Of a stretch of 64,000 bases of DNA, positions 8,715-16,510 are shown one piece after another. Every line of letters begins with the position of its first letter. The first letter of the stretch is position 1. The stretch is taken from positions 186,001-250,000 of the forward strand of contig CALWJD010000001.1 in assembly GCA_944380925.1 (NCBI GenBank). The letters are read 5' to 3'. The notes under the pieces are model-generated. The model saw only the letters and a list, made by a program, of their open reading frames with translations. It was not told the origin of the DNA and did no database searches. Position numbers and translations under genes: made by a program. The stretch is from UMGS1491 sp944380925. Its GTDB lineage: Bacteria; Bacillota; Clostridia; Oscillospirales; Acutalibacteraceae.

Positions 8715-9557
8715 TTATGTTAATTCCGCACCTCGTGCATCCTGAGCTTCTTGATAAGCTTCAGCTGCAAGGGCATTGTATATAAAGCAATTTTTAGAAC
8801 AATCCTTATCCCTTTCATATGCTTCCATCCATGCGCGATAAACAGCTTCTTTATCACTTTTACCACACTTAAAAAGCAATCCCAGACGTTTAGCCTCGGC
8901 GTACGCATCGTATGAAGGCTTTTTACCTTTAAGCTGCTCCCATTTTTCGGCACATACCAATCTTCTATCGGGATGTCCAATCATTCCGGTCGAATAATCC
9001 AAATATACACCGCAAGCGGGAATACCCGAAATAACCAAACACTCCTCTGACTTAGCGAGCATTTCCGCAGCTTTTGCACTATTTATTTGATATCCATAAC
9101 TTTGGATACCGTTTGAGTAACCATTTGCCCTCTGCGTATATAACTCAGAAGCCCTTTCAAAGTGCTTGGAAGCTTCCAAATAAAAATGTTCGTGTTGTTC
9201 ATCACTTGCTCCTTGCAAATTTAGTAAACACCTAAACCCATCAACTAAATGTTCAAAGTACTCAGCAGTTTCTCCCCTTGAACTACGTTCCTTATCCGCC
9301 GCTGCAAAATACAAATTCCCAACATCTTCCCAGCTTCGGATAGTCTGCACATCTAAATTATTACCAATTTTTTTAATCAAATACCACAACGATGGAACTG
9401 CCACACCCGTTCCTACAACAGAAGCGACCACGTAACCATATTTGTGTGATTTTCTTTGAACAGATTTTTTATTATTTGATTTTACCGCTCCAAAAACAGG
9501 CGCAATATTACACAAACATAAAACAGACAGAAATATAGCAATAATTTTCTTGACCAT
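8715..9557 (-). CDS. Secreted/membrane protein of unknown function with helical repeat-like body
   Basis: The family is not recognised. The 280-residue product begins with a clear signal peptide (KKIIAIFLSVLCLCNIAPVFG). A second hydrophobic segment at about residues 46-68 (YVVASVVGTGVAVPSLWYLI) may keep it in the membrane. The rest is helical and rich in Ala, Glu, Tyr and Cys, with TPR/Sel1-like phrasing (HFYLEASKHFERASELYTQR). No Sel1 consensus could be fixed. It has its own consensus promoter (9614-9642) and terminator, so it is a single-gene unit. RBS aaaagga precedes the ATG. Confidence 0.75.
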   Translation of the reverse strand: MVKKIIAIFLSVLCLCNIAPVFGAVKSNNKKSVQRKSHKYGYVVASVVGTGVAVPSLWYLIKKIGNNLDVQTIRSWEDVGNLYFAAADKERSSRGETAEYFEHLVDGFRCLLNLQGASDEQHEHFYLEASKHFERASELYTQRANGYSNGIQSYGYQINSAKAAEMLAKSEECLVISGIPACGVYLDYSTGMIGHPDRRLVCAEKWEQLKGKKPSYDAYAEAKRLGLLFKCGKSDKEAVYRAWMEAYERDKDCSKNCFIYNALAAEAYQEAQDARGAELT

Positions 9558-9613
9558 AATTTGATCATCCTTTTAAAACAACACGTAAACATATGTCACT
9601 ATACCTTAGTATC

Positions 9614-9642
9614 ATTATATCATAAATTTAACCTTTTGTCAA
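9614..9642 (-). promoter_or_regulatory. Consensus sigma-A promoter for the 8715-9557 gene
   Basis: On the minus strand TTGACA (9637-9642), 17-bp spacer, TATAAT (9614-9619), with an extended TGA before the -10. Confidence 0.85.
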
Positions 9643-9896
9643 TTTGGTTTTATTTTAGCCCCACTTAAATTCTAAAACTTAAAGCAAAAAGCTTTTGTTC
9701 TAAAAATTTTCCAAAATTCCCCAAAATAAAAAACAAGAACGCATTGCATCAAACAACGCATCCCAAAACACTAGACGGCCAAAAACGCCAAGTCTTCAAT
9801 TATTACCCAAAGTGGTACGAGATTCCATAAGGGTTCTGAAAAAAGCAAAAGGTATGGTTCAAAATTATATTCCACCGAAAGTACTAACAGCAACCT
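9643..9896. other. Intergenic stretch, possible decayed coding sequence
   Basis: No intact gene is seen. Two overlapping plus-strand frames across about 9720-9890 read like coding sequence (one contains LLPKVVRDSIRVLKKAKGM, the other DGQKRQVFNYYPKWYEIP) but have no start and contain stops. It may be a gene remnant. The evidence is weak. Confidence 0.3.
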
Positions 9897-10376
9897 TTAT
9901 AGTTTGTCTATATAATCTTCCAGTAATTCTCCGTTAGGAAAATAGCGTAAAAATGAATCAATATCCTTACTATCTTTACTGAAAAGAAGTGTTAAAGCGC
10001 TATCCCACGCGACAATTTCCATTTGTGCTAAAGGGTGTTGCATAGATATAGGTTTTACCCAAAAGCCTTTGTAGCCATTTGCATAAGGCAAATCATATTG
10101 TAGAACCTCTGACAACTCTACGGATTTTTTAAATGCTGACAAATCCGCCCATATCCATTGAAAATTACCTTTCAGTACTAATTCGGTAAGTTGTTCACCG
10201 CTTACCCAACAATATTCTTGATCAAGAACTTTAGCAACTTCGGGATCAGTGGGGTAACACTCACAATCAGTTATCAGCCAATTATAGTCTAGTTGCTTAT
10301 TATTAATAGATTCAAATACTTCCTTCAAATAAGTATAGTACTTTTTACCCTTACTATCGATTGCCCCAAATGTCAA
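9897..10376 (-). CDS. Cytoplasmic protein of unknown function, immunity-protein-like
   Basis: The 159-residue product has no signal peptide or TM segment. It is acidic and aromatic-rich, with a pattern like DUF2691 or small polymorphic-toxin immunity proteins (YNWLITDCECYP, WVSGEQLTELVLKGNFQWIW, then WADLSAF). That likeness is by eye and unconfirmed. It is a single gene lying next to tRNA-Leu, surrounded by secreted-protein genes. No matching toxin gene is adjacent, so an orphan immunity role is only a guess. Confidence 0.6.
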   Translation of the reverse strand: MTFGAIDSKGKKYYTYLKEVFESINNKQLDYNWLITDCECYPTDPEVAKVLDQEYCWVSGEQLTELVLKGNFQWIWADLSAFKKSVELSEVLQYDLPYANGYKGFWVKPISMQHPLAQMEIVAWDSALTLLFSKDSKDIDSFLRYFPNGELLEDYIDKL

Positions 10377-10410
10377 AGTGTTTTCCCCCGTATATAAGTT
10401 TTTCTACAAA

Positions 10411-10437
10411 ATAAAAGTCGATTATACAATAATCGAC
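10411..10437 (-). terminator. Terminator of tRNA-Leu
   Basis: Minus-strand hairpin GTCGATTAT / ATAATCGAC followed by TTTTAT, just past the encoded CCA end. Confidence 0.8.
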
Positions 10438-10449
10438 CTATTTCAACAA

Positions 10450-10534
10450 TGGTGCGGTCAGCGGGACTTGAACCCGCACGTCTTGCGACACATGCCCCTC
10501 AAACATGCCTGTCTGCCGATTCCAGCATGACCGC
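10450..10534 (-). tRNA. tRNA-Leu (anticodon GAG)
   Basis: This is an 85-nt class II tRNA with a long variable arm. Acceptor GCGGUCA pairs with UGACCGC, discriminator is A, and CCA is encoded. The anticodon stem CATGT/GCATG encloses loop TTGAGGG, giving anticodon GAG, which reads CUC/CUU leucine codons. The T arm reads GCGGGTTCAAGTCCCGC. Confidence 0.95.
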
Positions 10535-10567
10535 AGATAAATTACATAGCAAACGCCTACTCTAGTT

Positions 10568-10596
10568 ATATTATCATATTAAAAAATAATTGTCAA
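10568..10596 (-). promoter_or_regulatory. Promoter of tRNA-Leu
   Basis: Minus-strand TTGACA (10591-10596), 17-bp spacer, TAATAT (10568-10573), ending about 34 bp before the mature tRNA. Confidence 0.75.
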
Positions 10597-10774
10597 TCAC
10601 TTTTTCATTATGGTAATGTTCTTTGCATGTAACTTTAAAATTTGTATTTTATAATACATAACTTACGTGCCTGATTAAATAAAAATGTATAAAACATTGT
10701 GGTCGTTAACCTACGCATATCACGCTTATATATTCCCTATTATAGTTTTCAGACATTTGCATCTTTAAAATAAA

Positions 10775-10803
10775 TTGACTTTTATATTAAAATATGATAT
10801 GAT
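10775..10803 (+). promoter_or_regulatory. Promoter of transglutaminase-like gene, copy 1
   Basis: TTGACT, 17-bp spacer, TATGAT with extended TGA. The spacer end AAAATATGA is identical to that of the promoter of copy 2 at 15511-15539. Confidence 0.8.
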
Positions 10804-10833
10804 TATGGCAAAGATTATTTTTAGGGTGTATTT

Positions 10834-11639
10834 ATGAATAAATTTATATTGAAAACATTATTACCATCATTTCTCGGTACAATTTTATCTCTTTCCTGCT
10901 TTTCATGTGCGTTTGCAACACCAACTAATCAAAAAGGAAGTGCCAACAACGACAAAGTAGCTACCGAAAGTTTTGGGGTTCTAAAGTATCAAAAAGATTT
11001 AAAAAAATTATATCTAACCCCAAATTTTACGTGCCGGCAACTATTATATCCGCACCTATTATTTATAGCCATATAAGATATTCCACGCCAAGAGATATAA
11101 CAAATGTCCCAGGCGAAACCGATGAGGAAATAGACAGATATATAACGTATACTGTGTCACAAAACACCCAAGACACTGAACTGGAATCAAAAATTACAGA
11201 AATTATACAACAAATGAGTTCCGCCAATTGTGATACAGATTTAAAAAAGGCTACATATTTGCATAACTATATATGCTCACATTGTAGTTTTGATATGGGT
11301 GAAGCTGTGAACTTTTTCACAAGAACACATCGCTTCGGAGGCGAAAACTGCAGAAGTTCATCCGGTTGCTTACTGGAACACAGAGCTGTATGCGTGGGCA
11401 TATCAAGGGCATTTGCGTTATTGCTAGGTAGAGTTGGCATAGAGTGTAAGTGTATGGACGGAGTTTCATATGGCGTGGATCACACTTGGAATGTAGTTAA
11501 AATAGGCGAGGCATGGTGGCAGTTGGACTTAACCTGGGACTTACTATTCAAGCCATTACATGGTAAATATAGATGGTTTATGCTCTCCAAGGAAGAAATG
11601 GGTTGGGATCACAAACCGGATATAAGACAAAGCCTATAA
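10834..11639 (+). pseudogene. Secreted transglutaminase-like protein gene, copy 1, single frameshift
   Basis: From the ATG at 10834 a signal peptide is read (FILKTLLPSFLGTILSLSCF, then SCAFATP). At the GGGG run near 10975-10978 one base too many shifts the frame. Dropping it joins to the downstream frame, which stays open to 11639 (about 268 residues). The C-terminal half has a transglutaminase/protease-core triad: Cys in EHRAVCVGIS, His in VDHTWNVV, Asp in QLDLTWD. Alignment with copy 2 at 15.6 kb fixes the shift position. It could be a recent pseudogene, slippage-dependent or an assembly error. The product, if made, would be exported and could cleave or cross-link proteins (family-level inference). 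Confidence 0.8.
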
Positions 11640-11672
11640 ACAACACTTAAAATATAGATTTTTAAATACATA

Positions 11673-11710
11673 AAACCTGTATAAGTAATATTACTTATAC
11701 AGGTTTCATA
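11673..11710 (+). terminator. Terminator of copy 1, conserved with copy 2
   Basis: Near-perfect inverted repeat AAACCTGTATAAGTAA / TTACTTATACAGGTTT. The GTATAAGTAA...TTACTTATAC core recurs in the copy 2 terminator at 16461. Confidence 0.8.
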
Positions 11711-11759
11711 CATGCGTTAAAAACTTCTCATTTCCAAACACAATAAAACTTTAATTTAA

Positions 11760-12002
11760 TTAATCGCTTGTATAAGGAAGAAGCGCCAAATATCTTGCTC
11801 TTTTAATAGCAGTTGTGAGCGCACGTTGATGTCTTGCACACGTGCCTGTTACCCTTCGCGGCAATATTTTAGCTCTTTCCGATATATAACGCCTTAACTT
11901 TGTGGGTTCTTTATAATCTATATTTAATGCTCTGTCTACGCAAAAATTGCAAACTTTTCTTCTCATTTTACGCATATTTCTTTTTTCGTTTTTCTCTGCC
12001 AA
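11760..12002 (-). CDS. rpsR: 30S ribosomal protein S18
   Basis: S18 binds S6 in the 30S platform. Its 80 residues show the family core: KVCNFCVDRALNIDYKEPTK, then LRRYISERAKILPRRVTGTC and HQRALTTAIKRARYLALLPY. The Cys pair and the further CARHQ motif fit a zinc-containing (C+) S18. It is third in the rpsF-ssb-rpsR operon. Confidence 0.98.
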   Translation of the reverse strand: MAEKNEKRNMRKMRRKVCNFCVDRALNIDYKEPTKLRRYISERAKILPRRVTGTCARHQRALTTAIKRARYLALLPYTSD

Positions 12003-12045
12003 GTTACTTTCCCTCCTCTTTGTTTATTCTTAAATCAATCATTTT

Positions 12046-12507
12046 TTAAAATGGCAAATCGTCGTCAGATTCTATCGTTTGAAAATCGCTATCGCTACCG
12101 CTGGAATATGAATCAGATTTTTCAGCTTTAGGCTCTGACTCTACCAAAGAATTACTATATCCATACGAATGTTCTTGCGAACTTTCTCTTTTGGATTCAG
12201 CAAACTGAGCATCCCTTGCAACAATTTCGAAAGTCTTGCGCTTATTACCATCTTTATCCTGATAAGATCCTGTTTGGATGGAACCCTCTATCGCAATAAG
12301 CTGACCTTTACTGAAATATTTACAAATAAACTCAGCAGTATTTCTCCAAGCTACAATATCAATAAAATCTGTCTGACGCTCTTCGTTCAGTCGCGCAAAT
12401 CTACGATTTACCGCAATTGTAAAAGATGTTACGGCAATATCGCTTGAAGTATGCCTAAGCTCAGGATCGGCAACTAAACGACCCGTCAAAACTACAACAT
12501 TTAACAT
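12046..12507 (-). CDS. ssb: Single-stranded DNA-binding protein SSB
   Basis: SSB coats ssDNA in replication and repair. The OB fold begins MLNVVVLTGRLVADPELRHT and continues FTIAVNRRF, with DFIDIVAWRNTAEFICKYF. The C-terminal third is a Ser/Asp-rich linker ending in the acidic partner-binding tip DDDLPF. Its 153 residues are the normal length. It lies between rpsF and rpsR as usual. Confidence 0.98.
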   Translation of the reverse strand: MLNVVVLTGRLVADPELRHTSSDIAVTSFTIAVNRRFARLNEERQTDFIDIVAWRNTAEFICKYFSKGQLIAIEGSIQTGSYQDKDGNKRKTFEIVARDAQFAESKRESSQEHSYGYSNSLVESEPKAEKSDSYSSGSDSDFQTIESDDDLPF

Positions 12508-12525
12508 CTAGTAACTGCACTCCTC

Positions 12526-12825
12526 TTAAGCATCTTTTCTAACTATCATTGACCTTAAAACACCATCGGTAATCTTGCTGATACGATCGAGTTCTTCAGG
12601 AAATTCAGCACTGCTTGAAAATTCAAACAAAACATATTCACCTTCTGACTCTTTGTTGATTGGGTAAGCAAATTTTTTCTTTCCCCATCTGCTGATATTT
12701 GAAATTTCCGCGTGCGATTCAATCAAACTCTTAAACTTATTTACAAGTTCTTCGGTTTTTTCTCCCACCTTAACAGAAACTACCAGCACAAATTCGTAAA
12801 AATGTTTAATATCTGCCAAATTCAC
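12526..12825 (-). CDS. rpsF: 30S ribosomal protein S6
   Basis: The chosen start is GTG at 12823-12825, which follows a strong RBS (aaaggagg, 4 bp spacing). It gives a 99-residue protein starting with NLADIKHFYEFVLVVS, the usual S6 beta strand. Longer upstream frames would run through the RBS. The body has WGKKKFAYPINKESEGEYVL, typical of S6. It is first gene of rpsF-ssb-rpsR. Confidence 0.95.
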   Translation of the reverse strand: MNLADIKHFYEFVLVVSVKVGEKTEELVNKFKSLIESHAEISNISRWGKKKFAYPINKESEGEYVLFEFSSSAEFPEELDRISKITDGVLRSMIVRKDA

Positions 12826-12898
12826 GGCACCTCCTTTTGGACTTATGATCTTGCCCGAAAGCAAAATAAGGAATTGTGGCTCAAAAAAAGCCTATGCC

Positions 12899-12927
12899 AT
12901 TTTACCACTTTAAAACATGTTAGTCAA
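12899..12927 (-). promoter_or_regulatory. Promoter of rpsF-ssb-rpsR
   Basis: Minus-strand TTGACT (12922-12927), 17-bp spacer, TAAAAT (12899-12904), about 74 bp upstream of the rpsF GTG. Confidence 0.75.
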
Positions 12928-12980
12928 CTATATTAAATTTAATTAAAATTATTAAATTTTTATTTAACCTTATTTTGTCC

Positions 12981-13009
12981 TTGTCAAAAAAATTATGTTA
13001 TGCTATAAT
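12981..13009 (+). promoter_or_regulatory. Promoter of the secreted HNH-like gene
   Basis: TTGTCA, 17-bp spacer, TATAAT, with extended TGC before the -10. Confidence 0.8.
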
Positions 13010-13049
13010 TGTATATATAATATGAATGATTTAAAAAGGAACCTTGGTA

Positions 13050-13973
13050 ATGAAAAAAATCAAAAAAATTTTAGGAGTGCTTTGCGCAATTACACTAACG
13101 TTTTCACCGTGGGCACCATATACTTTGGCTACAACAACAAAAAATCATTTTAGGCGTCCTCGCTCAAGAAGAGTACCAACCAAAATATTATATGATGAAT
13201 ATTTGCCACCTCTAAACGTTCGTATGCTACAAAAATATGCGAGTAGAAAGAAAACCATAGATAGAATGGTCGCCATACTAAAGGGGCAACTTAAAAGGAA
13301 CTATGGCATATTAATACTAGACGGCGGTACTTATGGGGACACGGCGCGTGCAGATGGGTTTGAATGCCATCATCTTATTTCAAGCCACTTTTGTAGCAAA
13401 CACCCTAGCGTACTTCGCCGAAGCAAAGCGCCAGCTGTATTAATACCAAAAGAAATACACGATTTAACAGGCAGCCACCCTAACTCCGGACAAATGCTAT
13501 CATATCTTAAAAAAGAAGAAAAGATTTTCAACGCACATATATCGATTTTTGGCCCGGTGTTAGGACGAAAGTTAGGGTTAGAAGCCATCCTAATTCTTGG
13601 ATTAAATGATTTAATAGAATCATTCAGAACGTATTACCGGTCCGGCAAAAAGTTAGTATCAGGCGAAATACTTACGTTAACCGAAGTTAAAGCTGCTGTA
13701 TCGTGTATCTCTGATGATATTAGAACCGAATCGCTACGGAGCCCCCCAAAACCTCAAAAAAGAAAATCTGCAACGCCCCTGCGAGAGACATCTTACTTAC
13801 ATTCTTCGGCCAGCCGTAGGCATTCCGAGATAACGCAGCGTGATCTAACCACGCGAAAAAAAGAAAAAACCAAAGAAGAAAACCAATTTTTATGGCGTGA
13901 TTTTTCTTATCCAATGCAATGCATAGTCAAATGGAGTGCAGAAGATCTCCCGCCCAAAAGAATTAAGAGCTAA
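13050..13973 (+). CDS. Secreted protein with putative HNH-type nuclease motif
   Basis: The ATG at 13050 is preferred because RBS aaaagga is 9 bp upstream. The in-frame TTG at 13044 is only 3 bp from it. The 307-residue product has a signal peptide (MKKIKKILGVLCAITLTFSP, cleavage near TLATT) and a basic mature N-terminus. Residues 104-146 read FECHHLISSHFCSKH, then LIPKEIHDLTGSHPNS. The paired His followed by a spaced His resembles HNH/endonuclease VII toxin domains (CHH...H). The C-terminal third is Arg/Lys/Ser-rich and probably disordered. An exported DNase toxin or effector is inferred. No immunity gene is adjacent. Confidence 0.6.
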   Translation: MKKIKKILGVLCAITLTFSPWAPYTLATTTKNHFRRPRSRRVPTKILYDEYLPPLNVRMLQKYASRKKTIDRMVAILKGQLKRNYGILILDGGTYGDTARADGFECHHLISSHFCSKHPSVLRRSKAPAVLIPKEIHDLTGSHPNSGQMLSYLKKEEKIFNAHISIFGPVLGRKLGLEAILILGLNDLIESFRTYYRSGKKLVSGEILTLTEVKAAVSCISDDIRTESLRSPPKPQKRKSATPLRETSYLHSSASRRHSEITQRDLTTRKKEKTKEENQFLWRDFSYPMQCIVKWSAEDLPPKRIKS

Positions 13974-14045
13974 TCTTGTTAAAAATTTAATGCTATTTAA
14001 AAGTATATTTTTAGATTTATATTTAAATAGTTTTATAAAAAATTA

Positions 14046-14081
14046 AAAATTCTCCCATTTTAGGGAGAATTTTATTTTTTA
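14046..14081 (+). terminator. Terminator after the HNH-like gene
   Basis: Inverted repeat AAAATTCTCCC / GGGAGAATTTT followed by a T-rich tract (tattttttt). Confidence 0.85.
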
Positions 14082-14093
14082 AAAAAATATTTA

Positions 14094-14122
14094 TTGATAA
14101 TATTAATAACTTGAAGTATAAT
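14094..14122 (+). promoter_or_regulatory. Promoter of the sortase-type surface protein gene
   Basis: TTGATA, 17-bp spacer, TATAAT, starting 13 bp after the preceding terminator. Confidence 0.75.
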
Positions 14123-14195
14123 CCTATTTGTTTACAACACAACATACAATATTCAGCTTAAAAAGTATTGTATAATCTTGGAGGAGGATGTATTT

Positions 14196-15206
14196 ATGAA
14201 AAAGAAAAAATTTCTGAGCACGATAATTACTTTGCTCATGGTTTTTTCACCACTGTTTTTACTATCCGCAAAAGCTCATGCGGCTAGCCACAAAGACGTT
14301 TACACCGTTATTTTAAAATCAGGCAAAGGCACCGGAGACGATATAACAATCAGAAACACAGATGCAGTAGCAATGGCAAAGAGCGAATCAAAAACTGGGC
14401 ATGGCCAATTTTTCATATAAAACAGTTCTACTTACTACTGCACACCGCTTTCCGCTCCCAAAAATTTTCAGCCGCCAACAGACAAACAATACTCTTTCAG
14501 CGGTTGGACAAACGAGCAAGGTGAATATATCCATGACGAAGACGTAAAAGTAAGCGGATCCGATAACAACACTATTACTCTCACCGCTGTATGGAATGAT
14601 AGCTATTTCGAACTCGAAACTGCTGGCACAGTTGATATTAAAGGTCCGGGTTATAACGATTTCGTATACACATTAAAGGATTTACATTTGGGCTCAAATA
14701 ATCTTGGCAATGGCAATAAATTAATTGTAGATAGCGTTGAACTGGAATTTAGAAACGGAACATTAAAAAGTGATGATGGAAAAACTCTACCATATTTGGT
14801 ATGCCCAACATATGGCGTACCCGGAGAAAGAGCCGTTACGGAGTCATTCACGGAAGCTGATATCGGTAAACAATTCAAACTATCTATTTATATTTCCAAA
14901 GAGGACTATGAAAATACTAAGATAGGAACTTACACTGGAAAATTAAAATGTACCGGAATATATACTTGCCATCCATATTCTTCCGATGATCCGGATGCAA
15001 GCTCGCCAAATTTTATGTTTGAAACCAAAAAATTCAGAGGAAGTTGCATTGATACTATATCGCTAAGGCTGGCAAAATATAACTTCCCGAACACAGGCGA
15101 TACTACTAGCGCCTCTACTCTTATGGTGGCTATCTGCACCTTAGGACTGGTTACTACAATAATAATTGTTACTAACAGAAAAAAAGGGAAAGCCGGAACC
15201 AACTAA
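14196..15206 (+). pseudogene. Cell-wall-anchored surface protein gene with in-frame TAA
   Basis: The start is ATG 14196 with RBS ggaggagg. A signal peptide (KKKKFLSTIITLLMVFSPLF) is followed by a segment ending in a TAA at 14418-14420. The same frame then continues open for 262 codons to 15206. Just after the stop it reads an InlB/Listeria-Bacteroides-type B repeat (YSFSGWTNEQGEYIHDEDVK, then NTITLTAVW). The protein ends with a sortase signal FPNTGDTTS, a hydrophobic segment and a basic tail NRKKGK. No frameshift is needed, so only one nonsense codon separates the halves. It may be a pseudogene or be read through. Confidence 0.75.
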
Positions 15207-15234
15207 AACCCAAATTACATAAATTAAACACAGC

Positions 15235-15272
15235 AGAAGCTCGTACGAATTGCGTACGAGCTTCTATTTTTT
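15235..15272 (+). terminator. Terminator of the surface protein gene
   Basis: Perfect stem AGAAGCTCGTACG / CGTACGAGCTTCT with a short loop and ATTTTTT. Confidence 0.9.
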
Positions 15273-15510
15273 AGTTTTTCCCTTTATAAAATTATTCATC
15301 AACTTTTAGCCATTTTTTGTAAATTTTCTATGCTTTTCACGATAAACACTCTTCCTTATAAAAAAATAATATAAACGGAATTCTTAAATCTAAGTCTCCA
15401 GAAAATTATATATTATACATAATAAATGTCAAGCAAAGCTAAATATTTTTGCGTTTTTACTGCTGGCTTTTTAAACAATCGTGATATATTTTTCGCCATT
15501 TTAAATTTAA

Positions 15511-15539
15511 TTGATTTTTGTGTTAAAATATGATATAAT
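15511..15539 (+). promoter_or_regulatory. Promoter of transglutaminase-like gene, copy 2
   Basis: TTGATT, 17-bp spacer, TATAAT with extended TGA. It is homologous over its length to the promoter of copy 1. Confidence 0.8.
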
Positions 15540-15569
15540 TATAGTAAAATACGTTTTAAGGGCGTTTTT

Positions 15570-16445
15570 ATGAATAAGTTTATATCAAAAAAATACTACC
15601 ATCACTTCTAGGTACAATTTTATCTCTTTTCAATTTTTCGTGGACATTCGCCACGCCCCCTGGGCAACAAGGAAAGCACCGGTAACAGCAAAGCGGCTAC
15701 CGAAAGTTTTGGCTCTAAAATATCAAACGGGGTTAAAAAAGTTATATATAGCCCCCAGTTTCTAATACCCGCATCTATTTTAAGCGTTTTATCTGCACCA
15801 AGTGTTTATAGCAATATAAAACATTCCAAACCAAGAGATATAACAAATATCCAAGGCGAAACCGATGAAGAAATAAGTGGATACGTAACCCATAGATATA
15901 GCCTCGAGGAAACACTTCGGTACATGCAGCCGGCACAAAAGGAAATATTTAAAAATAAAATCAACGAAATCCTTCAAGAAATGTACTCTGCCGGATGTAC
16001 GACGGATTACGAAAAAGCTATATTTTTACACGATTATATATACAAAAATTGCAAGTATGATACGGGGCATGTTGTTGAGGGATTTTTGGACGGTTATTGT
16101 GCAAACCACTTTGTTCACACCGCAGACGCATGCTTATTAAATAACTGTGCAGTGTGTGACGGAATACCAGCAGCATACAACATTTTGTGCGGTGCCGCCA
16201 ACATAGAATGTAAGGTCATAGACGGCAGTTCTTTGGGCATGGGGCATGCCTGGAATCTTGTTGAGATAAACGGACAATGGTATCATGTTGACGTAACTTT
16301 GGATTTATTTCTTAAAGCCACACACGGAAAATACGCATGGTTTATGCGCAGCAAACAGGAGATGCGCTGGAATCACACTCCAGATAAGCCGTACGTCTTA
16401 ACAGAGCAAGATATGGTATACATACAAAATATGCTAGATAGCTAA
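15570..16445 (+). pseudogene. Secreted transglutaminase-like protein gene, copy 2, two compensating indels
   Basis: The ATG at 15570 opens like copy 1 (MNKFIS), but an A7 run at 15587-15593 is one base short and leads to a TAG at 15609. A second, +1 change near 15671-15675 restores the original frame, which is then open to 16445. The transglutaminase core is intact: Cys in CAVCDGIP, His in MGHAWNLV, Asp in HVDVTLD. Only the signal-peptide region is scrambled, so export is probably lost. It shares promoter, coding layout and terminator with copy 1 5 kb away, which points to duplication of a whole cassette. Confidence 0.8.
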
Positions 16446-16460
16446 TTCTTTTACATAAAA

Positions 16461-16500
16461 AAAATCGTATAAGTAACATTACTTATACGGATTTTGTTTT
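16461..16500 (+). terminator. Terminator of copy 2
   Basis: Stem AAAATCGTATAAGTAA / TTACTTATACGGATTTT followed by GTTTTTG. It is homologous to the hairpin at 11673. The convergent pheT gene ends just beyond it. Confidence 0.8.
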
Positions 16501-16510
16501 TGAAATTTAT

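Larger units (their letters stand above)
15207..15569. other. Intergenic region with terminator and promoter only
   Basis: Apart from the terminator at 15235-15272 and the promoter at 15511-15539, the region is AT-rich with no open frame of note. Confidence 0.6.
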
